In this document: positions 15,917-23,554 of the stretch, piece after piece
Position numbering within the stretch: position 1 is the first letter of the stretch
Layout of the letters: every line of letters starts with the position of its first letter
Origin: a virus
Direction: 5' to 3' (one strand)
Length of the DNA: 50,866 nucleotides
IMG/VR virus record: IMGVR_UViG_3300021057_000014
Coordinates: 1-50,866 of that record
The notes under the pieces: generated by a model
What the model was told of the DNA's origin: nothing
The model's input: the letters and a program-made list of their open reading frames with translations, nothing else
Databases searched by the model: none
Program-made: the position numbers and the translations under genes

Positions 15917-16689
15917 GCAGCCTCGCATTCCTTGATCGCATCGAGCACCGGACAGTACTCGGGATGCTCGTTGAACCAGTCCACGACGGGCTGTACATGA
16001 AAGGCCCCGCCCGTGTGCGATATGAGGAAATCAATCGGATGTTCCTTGGGGCCGAGAGATTCCTTGTCCTCGCTGGCGACGAGCTGTCCCTGGCCCGCCA
16101 GCGGGTACACCTCGGCGTTGAGGAGGAGTTGGTCCGCCCCGTGGACGTTGAGATCGATCCCGTGGCGCGTCGCGCGCCCGACGAACGTCTGCCAGTCCGG
16201 GATACGCTCGCGCATCCACTCGCAGTCAAAGCCCACCATCCCGCCCATGAGGGCGGTTGCGCTATGGGATACGCTGTCGTGGAGCGCGGAGACGGGCTTC
16301 TCGCTCTCGATCCAGCGCCCGATGGCTTTGCGCTCCCGAGGGGTCGGGAAACTGTCCACGTCGCGGCAGAGGACGAGCGAGACGTCGAGGTTCCAGACGG
16401 GAATCATGCGCCAGAGCATCGAGCCGCAAAGGGTTTCGGCCTTCCCCACGTAGAGGAGCCGGAAGAGCCCGCGCTCGGCCATGCGCTCCATGGCCTTCCA
16501 GTACGGGTATTGCGTCACCCGGTCGTCGTGGTGAATCCACATCTCCCAGTCGGGGAAAACGGCGTGATGGCCGCGCACGATCGCCCGGATGTAGTTCACG
16601 AAGAACTTGCCCTGAGCTTCCCCGCAGCGGGGGCTTTCGTAGGCACTGGCCGAGTGCCGGAAGAAGGCGTAGGAGATGACGCGCTTCAC
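15913..16689 (-). CDS. Glycosyltransferase-like protein, 258 aa
   Basis: From GTG 16689, which overlaps the TGA of the upstream methyltransferase. Begins KRVISYAFFRHSASAYESPR, related to the N-terminus of the 12503-13207 product. VSLVLCRDVDSFPTPRERKA at about residue 105 carries the DxD motif, and NVHGADQLLLNAEVYPLAGQ resembles the acceptor side of GT-A enzymes. It is likely cytoplasmic. With its paralogue it suggests local duplication of a glycosyltransferase within the locus. Confidence 0.7.
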   Translation of the reverse strand: MKRVISYAFFRHSASAYESPRCGEAQGKFFVNYIRAIVRGHHAVFPDWEMWIHHDDRVTQYPYWKAMERMAERGLFRLLYVGKAETLCGSMLWRMIPVWNLDVSLVLCRDVDSFPTPRERKAIGRWIESEKPVSALHDSVSHSATALMGGMVGFDCEWMRERIPDWQTFVGRATRHGIDLNVHGADQLLLNAEVYPLAGQGQLVASEDKESLGPKEHPIDFLISHTGGAFHVQPVVDWFNEHPEYCPVLDAIKECEAA

Positions 16690-17201
16690 GGCAGCCTCGC
16701 CACAAGGATGTCGTCGGCCTGATAGCCCAGGTCGTAGCTGATGACGTAGTTCGGATCGACGCGCTTTACGGCGTCGATGACCTGCTGCTCGGTGATGCGC
16801 CAAGTGCCGTCCCGGAAGAGGCGCATATCGTCAATGAGGATGACGGAGGGGGCCTTCCCCCTTTCCAGGAGGTGCAGCTCCGTCAGGACCGGAGAATGGC
16901 TTTCGGTATGAGCGTCGAGGAGGAGGACGACGGGCGTGGTAACGCGCAGGAATACGCCGTCGGCAAGGAACTCCTCCGAGGTCTCGTAGAAGAGGTGGAC
17001 ATGAATCGCCCGCTCGCGCAACGCATCCTCAATGTGCTGCTGGGCCAAGGCGTAGAAGATCCAATCCGACTCGCAGGACATGACGCTCCCGGCCCCCAGC
17101 TCCACCGCGCGGATGCACGTATCCCCCCAGCGCGTCCCGGTCTCCACGAAGCGACATCGCGGCGTGATGTACTTCGCCAGCGTCTCTCTCGGGATGCTCA
17201 T
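16686..17201 (-). CDS. SAM-dependent methyltransferase-like protein, 171 aa
   Basis: CRFVETGTRWGDTCIRAVELGAG at residues about 16-38 is a class I SAM-binding region, followed by SVMSCESDWIFYALAQQHIE. VVLLLDAHTESHSPVLTELHLL and APSVILIDDMRLFRDGTW match TylF/class 24-type methyltransferases in which the Asp-rich loop binds metal. ATG 17201 overlaps the stop of the pyruvyltransferase gene. Probably a sugar or small-molecule methyltransferase. Confidence 0.65.
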   Translation of the reverse strand: MSIPRETLAKYITPRCRFVETGTRWGDTCIRAVELGAGSVMSCESDWIFYALAQQHIEDALRERAIHVHLFYETSEEFLADGVFLRVTTPVVLLLDAHTESHSPVLTELHLLERGKAPSVILIDDMRLFRDGTWRITEQQVIDAVKRVDPNYVISYDLGYQADDILVARLP

Positions 17202-17974
17202 TTCAGCCCCACGTAATCGGGAGACTTGATGGGACACGCCGCCCAGAGCGCCGCCGGGTCGTAGGTGGCGACCTTGTAATGCTGCTCCCAAAAGTCGTGT
17301 CCCTTGAAGACCTCTTCCCGGCAGTCCACGGGGCGCGCCCACTCGCCCACCTTGAGCTTGCCGACCGTCTGGAGGTGGTCCACGTACTTCATGCCGTCCC
17401 CGCCGATGGAGTCCGAGAACTGCGCCCAGGCGCACGGGATCTTGTAGGCGTCGGCCACGATGAGACCGTGGAGCGAGGAGGAGACGACCGCCCGAGCCGA
17501 AGAGATGGCGAAGACCACCTCCTCGACGGGACGGAGGGGATTCACGACCCGGTATTCCGGCTTGTCCCTGTAGACGCACCAGACCCGGTAGTAATCGACG
17601 TAGTGCGGGACGATGGCGACGACGTTGTTGGGCTTGGGCTTGGGCAAGAAGTACGGGAGGCAGAGCGCGGGATCGCCGTAGACCTCGGGGACGTCCGCTC
17701 CGCACATCCGCGCGCGGAAGGCCGAGAGCGGCCCGCGCACGGCGAGGATCTTCGCCTTAGGGTTCACCTGATCGGTGATGCTCCCGAGACCCGCGCCCCA
17801 CACGACCGCGTGCTCATTCGCCCAGTTGAGGATCGAGCCCACCCACACGTCGTGAGAGAACGTGACGTCGTGGTTCACCCAAATGGGCGGCTCGCCCGTG
17901 AGCTTCTCGATCATCCAGGGCGTGAGCACGTCCCCGAAGTTGAGACTCATACAAAAATAGGCGCTATGTCTCAT
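17198..17974 (-). CDS. Polysaccharide pyruvyl transferase-like protein (WcaK/PssM type)
   Basis: A 258-residue protein. FGDVLTPWMIEKLTGEPPIW at the N-terminus, HAVVWGAGLGSITDQVNPKA, ILAVRGPLSAFRARM and the key VVSSSLHGLIVADAYKIPCA match the pyruvyl transferase family, which moves pyruvate from PEP to form ketals on polysaccharide sugars. The SSLHG and DP(A/V)L elements are in the right order. Unusual to see in a phage. With the other enzymes here it implies a rather complex glycan. Confidence 0.8.
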   Translation of the reverse strand: MRHSAYFCMSLNFGDVLTPWMIEKLTGEPPIWVNHDVTFSHDVWVGSILNWANEHAVVWGAGLGSITDQVNPKAKILAVRGPLSAFRARMCGADVPEVYGDPALCLPYFLPKPKPNNVVAIVPHYVDYYRVWCVYRDKPEYRVVNPLRPVEEVVFAISSARAVVSSSLHGLIVADAYKIPCAWAQFSDSIGGDGMKYVDHLQTVGKLKVGEWARPVDCREEVFKGHDFWEQHYKVATYDPAALWAACPIKSPDYVGLK

Positions 17975-18627
17975 GCGGGAAACCCTGCGGCCTTTCGCTG
18001 GAGGAAGAGTTGCCGGTCGGCCTCGTCGCGTCCGCTCGGGCGCTCGTGGTACTTCTGCTGAGGCAGCCAGCCCCACGTATAATGCCGGTGGAACTGCATG
18101 AGGTCCGGCCTCCACCAGAGGACGCCCAGGCGCTCCGCGACCTCCTTCAAGTCCTCGTCGCCCCAGAGGTGGAAATACTCGCCCGGCGTCGGTCCGCGCC
18201 CGCCGTAGCTCTCCCGGACCCAGCGGCGACCGAACCAAGCCGAGCCGCAAATTCTCGCGGCGGCGGGCCTCCCCGAAGCGTCCACGCCCTGCATATCCCC
18301 GCACGGCTGCATCACGCCGTAGCCGTCCGGGAAGCGTTCGAGGTACTGAGCGCCGATCTCCTGGGCGGTGTGGTTCGGATCGGGGTCCATGTCGTCGCCC
18401 GCGAAGAGGCAGACGTCCGCTCCGAGCGAGAGCGCCATCTGAGCGAGCGCGTTGCACGCATTCCAAACGCCGGGGTACGGGGCGCGCACCACGACGTCAA
18501 CGCCCTCGACGTCCCGCGAGCCGGGGTCCTGGAACGTCGCCATCGCGTAGCCCTTGGCCTTCCACTTGGCAACGGTGGCGTCGGTGTGCGGCGCGCAGGC
18601 GGTGGGCATGAGGACGAAGACTTTCAC
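17971..18627 (-). CDS. Glycosyltransferase-like protein, 218 aa
   Basis: From GTG 18627 (GTGA overlap). MKVFVLMPTACAPHTDATVA begins a GT-A-like fold, and VCLFAGDDMDPDPNHTAQEI has an acidic DDMD cluster at about residue 75 equivalent to DxD. CGSAWFGRRWVRESYGGRGP and YFHLWGDEDLKEVAERLGVL (with its ED) fit GT2-type enzymes. No membrane segments. Likely uses a nucleotide sugar in the cytoplasm. Confidence 0.65.
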   Translation of the reverse strand: MKVFVLMPTACAPHTDATVAKWKAKGYAMATFQDPGSRDVEGVDVVVRAPYPGVWNACNALAQMALSLGADVCLFAGDDMDPDPNHTAQEIGAQYLERFPDGYGVMQPCGDMQGVDASGRPAAARICGSAWFGRRWVRESYGGRGPTPGEYFHLWGDEDLKEVAERLGVLWWRPDLMQFHRHYTWGWLPQQKYHERPSGRDEADRQLFLQRKAAGFPA

Positions 18628-18722
18628 CGGAGCACCTCGACGTCGGCATAGAGGAAATCCACGCGCGCGCGATCCTTCGGGCGCACCCGCTTCTTGGGCT
18701 TCCTCGGCTTCCCCTTCTTCAC
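18624..18722 (-). CDS. Tiny basic protein, 32 aa
   Basis: From GTG 18722 overlapping the previous TGA, with its own stop overlapping the next GTG. The product starts with a Lys/Arg/Pro-rich stretch (KKGKPRKPKKRVRPKDRA) followed by DFLYADVEVL. The perfect fit in the stop-start overlap chain supports translation. It could be a nucleic-acid-binding peptide or only a spacer that keeps translation coupled. Confidence 0.45.
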   Translation of the reverse strand: MKKGKPRKPKKRVRPKDRARVDFLYADVEVLR

Positions 18723-18871
18723 CGGCGCTTTCCCTTCTCGACCGTCGTGTTGGGATCGAACGCGAAGTCGTAGAAACACCCGTGGATCTTCCGGGCGACG
18801 AGCGCGGCCCCGCACGCGGCGCAGCGGTACGGAATCGCCCTCTCCCCCTTCCCCTTTTTCGCCCGCTTCAC
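18719..18871 (-). CDS. Small zinc-ribbon-like protein, 50 aa
   Basis: From GTG 18871 overlapping TGA 18868-18870. A basic N-terminus (KRAKKGKGERA) is followed by YRCAACGAALVARKIHGCFY, giving CxxC and a third Cys 13 residues on. The fourth ligand may be a His. Linked by overlaps to the glycosyltransferase upstream and the tiny basic gene downstream. Function unknown. Confidence 0.5.
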   Translation of the reverse strand: MKRAKKGKGERAIPYRCAACGAALVARKIHGCFYDFAFDPNTTVEKGKRR

Positions 18872-19473
18872 GTCTTGAGCCTCCGGGAGGCTTGGTAGTG
18901 CTTGACGACGGGCTGGCGCTTGAGTTCCTTCGGGACGTTCCGGTTGTACCGGTCCTCGAAGTCGTCGAAGATCCAGACCCACTCCGGGCCGGGGTCGACG
19001 ATCTTGAGGCGCTCGTTCCACTTCCCGGTTTCGAGGAGGAGGCGTAAGGACTGCTGCTCGGGCGTGTGACCGCCGTCGAACCGCTTGGTCGCCTCGACCC
19101 ACTCCTCCAGGAAGGACTTCACCAAGGGCTTGTTGGCGAGGTACATCGTCCCGGTGAGGTACTCGGTGTCTCCCTGGGGCGTGCGCTTCCACGAGTGAAT
19201 GCCCAGGTCCGCGTCCGCGAAGATCGAGACGTCGGGTATCTTCATGAACTCGCTGTCCGCGTCCGTCCAGAGGATGCCGCTGTAATCGCTATGGACGGAG
19301 AGCATATTCAGGAAGAAGGCGGGCTTCCGCATGACCGCTTCCTTCCAGCTCATCGCGGGATACTGCACGACGTAGGCGTTGAGGGAGAAGCGCGCGAAGC
19401 TCTCGGCCAGCCGCTCGGCTTCCTTCTGGTAGTCCCCCGCCGTGAAGAAGGAGACGATCTTCACCTTCCTCAT
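18868..19473 (-). CDS. Glycosyltransferase-like protein, 201 aa
   Basis: MRKVKIVSFFTAGDYQKEAE is the first Rossmann-like strand of a GT-A fold. SGILWTDADSEFMKIPDVSI contains a DxD (DAD) at about residue 75, as in GT8/GT32-type enzymes. GTMYLANKPLVKSFLEEWVE and GHTPEQQSLRLLLETGKWNE match the donor-acceptor region of these families. ATG 19473 overlaps the TGA of the MptE-like gene. Probably a cytoplasmic sugar transferase. Confidence 0.7.
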   Translation of the reverse strand: MRKVKIVSFFTAGDYQKEAERLAESFARFSLNAYVVQYPAMSWKEAVMRKPAFFLNMLSVHSDYSGILWTDADSEFMKIPDVSIFADADLGIHSWKRTPQGDTEYLTGTMYLANKPLVKSFLEEWVEATKRFDGGHTPEQQSLRLLLETGKWNERLKIVDPGPEWVWIFDDFEDRYNRNVPKELKRQPVVKHYQASRRLKT

Positions 19474-20168
19474 CGGGCAGACTCCGGGGAGACGTGGACG
19501 ACGCGGATCGCTCCGTCCATCACGTCCCAATAGACGCGCGGCCAGCAGTCCACCGCGCTGTTGATGTTGAGGTTGTAGACGCGCTTGCCTTTGAGGTGGA
19601 GCGCCGCCCAGTATTTGAAGTCGCTCACGAAGCTGTCGTACTGGGTGTCCCCGGTCTTCCAGTCGGCGGGATAGTCGTTGTGGTAGTTCGAGGTCTGCTT
19701 CCCGACCCGGTTGCAGTCGAGGCCGAGAATGAGGATCGGCTCGGCTCCCAGGAGATCGGCCACGTTGAGCGCGCCGATCATGGAGTTGGAGGAGTAGGAC
19801 AAGCCCTCGCTGAACTTCTTCGCCCAGAACTTGTCCTCACGCTTCCGCTCGATGATGATGAGAGAGGGGTCGAGCGCGCGGGCCTGATCCGCGTAGCTCG
19901 GAGCGAGCGCGTGAAAGAGCTTGAGACCCTTGAACGCCTTCCACTCGGGCCGCTCGTGGTAAAGCTCGATGACGCGGAGATCCTCGCTGAACCAAATCGC
20001 CGCATTCGGGCAGTCGAGGAACGCCCGGTTGATGGCGATGACGTGAGGCTCCCCGGCGAGCAGGGACCAGTCAAACGATGTGAGGCTCGGACCGCCGCCT
20101 ACGATGAAACACCGATGACCCGCCCATGCGCCTTCTGAGAGCTGCTTACTGGCGCGCTTGCCGCTCAT
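19470..20168 (-). CDS. MptE-like / DUF115 Rossmann protein
   Basis: A 232-residue protein. AGHRCFIVGGGPSLTSFDWS (residues about 16-36), AINRAFLDCPNAAIWFSEDL and AEPILILGLDCNRVGKQT are the motif series of the 6-hydroxymethylpterin pyrophosphokinase MptE-like/DUF115 fold. That fold is also found in motility accessory factors that add nonulosonic acids to flagellin. In phages such proteins commonly sit in glycan loci. The N-terminus overlaps the portal gene by 23 bases. A related domain is fused to a GT8 enzyme at 28685-30058. Confidence 0.7.
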   Translation of the reverse strand: MSGKRASKQLSEGAWAGHRCFIVGGGPSLTSFDWSLLAGEPHVIAINRAFLDCPNAAIWFSEDLRVIELYHERPEWKAFKGLKLFHALAPSYADQARALDPSLIIIERKREDKFWAKKFSEGLSYSSNSMIGALNVADLLGAEPILILGLDCNRVGKQTSNYHNDYPADWKTGDTQYDSFVSDFKYWAALHLKGKRVYNLNINSAVDCWPRVYWDVMDGAIRVVHVSPESAR

Positions 20169-21630
20169 CAGACTGATCGGCTTCCGCCGACGCTCGACCC
20201 TCCCTATCCTCTGCTTCACCCTTCACGCCGAATTGAGGTTTGCCGTTGCCGCTGTTGCTGCCGTTGCCGTTGGCCCCGAAGCCCCCGCCGCCCCCAAAGC
20301 CCCCCGCCATCGGGTCCATCATCATCTGGGAACGCCCGGCGATGACCCGGTCGGACGGCCCGGGGACGCTGCACCCGATACGGCGGTAATACTCCTCCTC
20401 GATAATCGGGATGCCCCGGTCGAGGGCGCTCCCCATCACCTCGGCGGCCTCGCGCGGATCTTCCTTCTTCGTCTGCTTGGTGTGGAACCTCGGCCTCCGC
20501 GCCTCCACGAGCCCCAGGCGCATGAAGTTCGCGCGGTTAAGCGGGAGGTCGAAGAAACGCTTGAGGAGCTGCCGGTCGATGATCTCGTCCAGGTCTTCCC
20601 GCTCGTCCTGGTAGAAGGCTTCGGAGGTGTCCTCTTCCACGGAGGCGCGCGCCTTCGAGCCCGCATCCGCCGCGTGCCCGCTCGGGAGGATGGAGCCGTT
20701 GTAGAGGCGCTCGATCCCCTCGTCCAGGTAGCGGACGAAGTTCATGGAGATTTCGTGGCCCGCGCCCGAGGTCTCGACGACGTTGATCGAGTCGCCCTTC
20801 TGCACGACCGCGATATGCTCGCTCCGCATATTGCGAAGGAGGTTCTTCATGCCGGTCTTAAGGTCTTCGTTGGTCTTCGAGGTCGAGCCCTTGAGCGCGC
20901 CGTCGATCTCGGCCACGATCACGCCATTCGCCCAGCGGTCAATGCCCTGGTTGATCTTGTCGATGGCGACGGTTTTCATGTAGTGGTAGAAATAGGTCGC
21001 CTCCAGCAGCCCGCGCCCGTGGCCTACGCGGTCCTCGGTGTCCCCGTAGACGTACTCAAGGAGCGTCTGTTCGAACTCCTCGGTGATGCGCTCCCACCGT
21101 TCCCGGTCGGTGGAATAGAGTTCCCGGTGGATCGTCTTGTACGGGTTCCCCCGCTCGTCCTTGTGCCAGTCGGCGACGAGGTGGACGCGCCGCCGGTCGA
21201 TGTCCTGGATGGCGACCGGGATGAGCCACTCCAGCTCCCCCGTGCCGTCAAGCGAGATCGTCTGGCGCTCAAAGACGACGTGTCCGTAGACGCGCCCCAG
21301 GAACGCGGCCTCCGAGAGACGGCGGCGCGCGGCGTTGAATTTCCAGATCTGCCCGAGCGCGTCCTCGCAGATCCCCGCGAGGCGCTTGTCGTTTTCGTCT
21401 TTCGAGTTGCGCGGCGGCTCGACGTGCCAGGGCTTGACGATCCCCTTCTCCCGGCGGTCCATCGCGGACATGACAACGGGATCGCGGCGCACCACTTCCC
21501 AGATGTCCGGGTCGCGCGCGAGCGCAAGCGAAGGATCGTAGACCCAGGAGGATTTGTAGGCGCTGGAGAGCGCGTAATCGAAAAGGAGATCGTGCGGGCT
21601 ACGGATGAGGAGCGCGGAACTAGCGGCCAA
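20146..21630 (-). CDS. Portal protein (DUF935, Mu gp29-like)
   Basis: A 494-residue protein. Typical of the DUF935 portal family: RDPVVMSAMDRREKGIVKPWHVEPP at the N-terminus, YGHVVFERQTISLDGTGELE, the LIPVAIQDIDRRRVHLVADW clip/stem entry and LDEIIDRQLLKRFFDLPLNR. It forms the dodecameric DNA channel at one capsid vertex. The C-terminus has a flexible glycine/asparagine-rich stretch (MMMDPMAGGFGGGGGFGANG). It lies downstream of terminase but is separated from it by a divergent plus-strand small-gene cluster. The first glycan gene overlaps its 3' end. Confidence 0.85.
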   Translation of the reverse strand: MAASSALLIRSPHDLLFDYALSSAYKSSWVYDPSLALARDPDIWEVVRRDPVVMSAMDRREKGIVKPWHVEPPRNSKDENDKRLAGICEDALGQIWKFNAARRRLSEAAFLGRVYGHVVFERQTISLDGTGELEWLIPVAIQDIDRRRVHLVADWHKDERGNPYKTIHRELYSTDRERWERITEEFEQTLLEYVYGDTEDRVGHGRGLLEATYFYHYMKTVAIDKINQGIDRWANGVIVAEIDGALKGSTSKTNEDLKTGMKNLLRNMRSEHIAVVQKGDSINVVETSGAGHEISMNFVRYLDEGIERLYNGSILPSGHAADAGSKARASVEEDTSEAFYQDEREDLDEIIDRQLLKRFFDLPLNRANFMRLGLVEARRPRFHTKQTKKEDPREAAEVMGSALDRGIPIIEEEYYRRIGCSVPGPSDRVIAGRSQMMMDPMAGGFGGGGGFGANGNGSNSGNGKPQFGVKGEAEDREGRASAEADQSDERQARQ

Positions 21631-21677
21631 CGATTCCCCCGCCTAACGAGTTGATGGGATTTTAGGGGAGCGGGAGA

Positions 21678-21706
21678 ATGATCGGGAGACCAGATCGGCA
21701 CGTCAA
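21678..21706 (-). promoter_or_regulatory. Promoter candidate for the portal/glycan/head transcript
   Basis: Minus-strand TTGACG (21706-21701), a 17-bp spacer and GATCAT (21683-21678) lie 50-75 bases upstream of the portal start. A palindrome, GCATTTGCATGCAGATGC at 21708-21725 (18 bp, one mismatched pair), sits directly upstream of the -35 element like an activator site. The -10 is weak, in line with a promoter that needs help late in infection. Confidence 0.5.
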
Positions 21707-21766
21707 AGCATTTGCATGCAGATGCAAGCACCCTCGGATTTTTTTCATTTTCTTTTCATTTCCCCC

Positions 21767-21795
21767 TTGACATTCATATACGCATTGCGTATATT
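21767..21795 (+). promoter_or_regulatory. Sigma70 promoter with a 19-bp operator palindrome in the spacer
   Basis: TTGACA (21767-21772), a 17-bp spacer and TATATT (21790-21795). The spacer and -10 are covered by ATATACGCATTGCGTATAT (21776-21794), a palindrome with 9-bp arms. A bound repressor would block RNA polymerase. The downstream leader matches that of the promoter at 22421, so the two are duplicates. It drives the winged-helix-like gene at 21838. Confidence 0.85.
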
Positions 21796-21837
21796 ACTAG
21801 TGTTGAGATTGATGTAAGGAAAAGAAAGGGGATGGAG

Positions 21838-22119
21838 ATGGAAAACCTGAACGAGCGCGAACTGAAGGTTCTCGTAGCCCTGGCTGGCGTGGCAATCGAT
21901 ACGGCAGATGGAGAATTTGGGTTCATCGACGAAGTTTCCCTCGCCCACCTCGGCATGACACCGCAGGAGCTTGGGGGGTACGTTACATCCCTTGCCAAGA
22001 AGAAGATGATCCACATCTACCCGCATGAGCGGATTAACGTGGACGGACCGAAGTCCCAGCAGTATGTGCTAACCAACGCGGGATGGACTGCGGCGGGCCA
22101 TCCCGAATACGCCCAGTAG
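21838..22119 (+). CDS. Small winged-helix-like protein, 93 aa
   Basis: AAAGGGG lies 6 bases before the second ATG (21838). MENLNERELKVLVALAGVAI begins a helical domain. VSLAHLGMTPQELGGYVTSLAKKKMIHIYP reads like helix-turn-helix plus wing, and PKSQQYVLTNAGWTAAGHPE resembles the last strand and helix of a winged-helix domain. As the first gene behind an operator-controlled promoter it is a good candidate for an autoregulator, but the DNA-binding role is inferred. Confidence 0.6.
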   Translation: MENLNERELKVLVALAGVAIDTADGEFGFIDEVSLAHLGMTPQELGGYVTSLAKKKMIHIYPHERINVDGPKSQQYVLTNAGWTAAGHPEYAQ

Positions 22120-22127
22120 CCCAGCAT

Positions 22128-22147
22128 CCGGCTCCCCCTGGAGCCGG
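22128..22147 (+). terminator. Intercistronic hairpin
   Basis: CCGGCTCC (22128-22135) and GGAGCCGG (22140-22147) form an 8-bp GC stem with a 4-base loop just after the stop codon at 22119. It is followed by a short T-containing stretch but no clear T run, so termination may be partial. Confidence 0.5.
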
Positions 22148-22198
22148 TTCTGGGGGGCCTTTATGTCGAAGGCCCGGACGAGGAAGGAGGATAGAGAG

Positions 22199-22414
22199 AT
22201 GGAAGAACGGCACCGGCACCGCGCAACGGGCGGGTACCACCGCTTCGGCTATTTTGGGTGCGTCGCTACGGCCCCCAAGGGGCGCTTTGCGCGCTGCATC
22301 CCCGAGACCCACAGAGGCTATACCGCCGAACATCGCTGCTCCTGCGGAATGATCCGCCTGGAGAACCACAACGCCGGGAAGGTCGAGCGCGGGCCGTGGT
22401 TCAGGGCTAGATAG
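22199..22414 (+). CDS. Hypothetical small protein, 71 aa
   Basis: AAGGAGGATAGAG precedes the chosen ATG. An upstream in-frame ATG exists at 22163. MEERHRHRATGGYHRFGYFG begins a His-rich basic protein, and HRCSCGMIRLENHNAGKVER adds a CxC. It may bind a metal or nucleic acid. It lies between the winged-helix gene and the second operator promoter. Not recognised. Confidence 0.55.
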   Translation: MEERHRHRATGGYHRFGYFGCVATAPKGRFARCIPETHRGYTAEHRCSCGMIRLENHNAGKVERGPWFRAR

Positions 22415-22420
22415 ATCTAC

Positions 22421-22449
22421 TTGACAATGATATACGAATATCGTATATT
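22421..22449 (+). promoter_or_regulatory. Second sigma70 promoter with a spacer palindrome
   Basis: TTGACA (22421-22426), a 17-bp spacer and TATATT (22444-22449). ATATACGAATATCGTATAT (22430-22448) is a palindrome with 8-bp arms in exactly the same position as that of the 21767 promoter, sharing ATATACG and CGTATAT. The following AGTGTTGGATTGAT leader also matches. The same repressor could act at both. Confidence 0.85.
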
Positions 22450-22483
22450 AAGAGTGTTGGATTGATTGGGAAGGGAGATAGAG

Positions 22484-22681
22484 ATGGCGAACGGAAGGAC
22501 GTATCGCGGCTTGACGATCGCCAGGAGCCGCATCGCGGAGAACGTCGCCGCTGGGCTGAAATGGCAAGTTGAGCTTCCGCCCACGAACGGATACACCTTC
22601 TGGGAGGTGGGAGGCCGAGGATACCGCACCCTGGCCGAGGCCCGCGAGGCAATCCGCGAGATGGCCGAGCAGAGTAAGTAA
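22484..22681 (+). CDS. Hypothetical protein, 65 aa
   Basis: AAGGGAGATAGAG precedes the ATG. MANGRTYRGLTIARSRIAEN begins a compact alpha/beta protein (ENVAAGLKWQVELP, then FWEVGGRGYRTLAEAREAIR). The GYRTLAEAREAIREMAE end looks like the small domain seen in many phage proteins that follows a beta hairpin. It is the first gene of the 22421 promoter. Function unknown. Confidence 0.65.
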   Translation: MANGRTYRGLTIARSRIAENVAAGLKWQVELPPTNGYTFWEVGGRGYRTLAEAREAIREMAEQSK

Positions 22682-22683
22682 CC

Positions 22684-22878
22684 ATGACCAAGCTGGAGCA
22701 AGAACTCGCGGATGCCCTACTGGAAGCTATCCGCTTGATTGACGAGATGAACACCCTACCGCCAAAGCCCTGCGAGGATTGCGAGCTGGGCAACGATTTA
22801 TGCTCTCCGCATTACACTGAGAGCATTCGGGACGAGCTATATCGCGTGTATGAGAAGGCCAAGGCGAGGAGCAAATGA
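22684..22878 (+). CDS. Small Cys-containing protein, 64 aa
   Basis: MTKLEQELADALLEAIRLID is a helix, then PPKPCEDCELGNDLCSPHYT supplies CxxC...C...H, which could hold one zinc, and a second helix (SIRDELYRVYEKAKARSK) follows. It starts 2 bases after the previous stop. Its TGA overlaps a weak ATG, but the next gene more likely starts at 22899. Function unknown. Confidence 0.6.
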   Translation: MTKLEQELADALLEAIRLIDEMNTLPPKPCEDCELGNDLCSPHYTESIRDELYRVYEKAKARSK

Positions 22879-22898
22879 CCGAGAAGGAGGATAGAGAC

Positions 22899-23201
22899 AT
22901 GGAGGAGAGCGTGGACATCGCTGTGTTCAAAGAGCCGGACTGCCTCTCTTTGGAGGGCACACTCTACAAGGCTCTTGTGTGCCAAGCTGAGCACGACGCG
23001 GCCTGCAACGGGACCTGCACGGATAAATGCAGGTCCCCTGAATACGTCGTCGTGACGGAAGAGAAGAGTTGCGTCCTCGTCTGGCACCTTCCAGCGGAAG
23101 GGCCTGAGCGGGCTTTCTACAAGTACGAAGAGAACGAGGCTATTGAATACGCGGTCCAGATCGTACTAAGCCGCCGCGCTGAGGTAGAAGAGCAGCGGTA
23201 G
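22899..23201 (+). CDS. Hypothetical protein, 100 aa
   Basis: AAGGAGGATAGAGAC lies directly before the ATG, matching the leader pattern of its neighbours, so 22899 is preferred over the ATG at 22875. The protein contains AEHDAACNGTCTDKCRSPEY, a Cys-rich loop, followed by beta strands YVVVTEEKSCVLVWHLPAEG and a C-terminal helix. It could be a small zinc- or disulfide-stabilised inhibitor. No family was recognised. Confidence 0.6.
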   Translation: MEESVDIAVFKEPDCLSLEGTLYKALVCQAEHDAACNGTCTDKCRSPEYVVVTEEKSCVLVWHLPAEGPERAFYKYEENEAIEYAVQIVLSRRAEVEEQR

Positions 23202-23216
23202 AAGTCTCTATCTCCT

Positions 23217-23246
23217 GGGGGTCGGGTCAGCGATGGCCCGGCCCCC
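23217..23246 (+). terminator. GC-rich hairpin after the 100-aa gene
   Basis: GGGGGTCGGG (23217-23226) pairs with CCCGGCCCCC (23237-23246), a 10-bp stem with one G-T pair and a 10-base loop. There is no T run, so it may slow polymerase or define an mRNA end. A gene starts 20 bases later. Confidence 0.55.
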
Positions 23247-23266
23247 TACCACGAAAAGAGGATGGC

Positions 23267-23527
23267 ATGAAGCATAAATGGACGTATACGCCGATGTACC
23301 GGCCCCCAAGCTCTGTAACCCTTCCCGCTGGCTGGAGCTTGGTTGAGCGCCCGGCCCCTGGGCTTGGTTTCGACAGGCGAGCGGATCTGCCTATTTCGGA
23401 ATACCGCTTCGGTATCGTCGCGTATGAGAAGCCGCTTTCCGATGGCGACGAGATCCGTTATCAACTCAAGCCCGTCGTGCCCCGCTGCCCTTCGCATGGG
23501 GGATACGACTGCAACCATTACGCATAA
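23267..23527 (+). CDS. Hypothetical protein, 86 aa
   Basis: MKHKWTYTPMYRPPSSVTLP, then a central GWSLVERPAPGLGFDRRADL and RFGIVAYEKPLSDGDEIRYQ, ending with CPSHGGYDCNHYA (two Cys and two His, perhaps one zinc). Preceded by AAAAGAGG. No membrane segment. Not recognised. Part of the plus-strand small-gene cluster. Confidence 0.55.
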   Translation: MKHKWTYTPMYRPPSSVTLPAGWSLVERPAPGLGFDRRADLPISEYRFGIVAYEKPLSDGDEIRYQLKPVVPRCPSHGGYDCNHYA

Positions 23528-23554
23528 ATCGCCCGTCTTCCGAGAGGAGCAACA

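Noticed and set aside
20158-21654. Plus-strand open frame of 498 codons
   Set aside because: Mirror of the portal gene, a by-product of GC-rich codon use.
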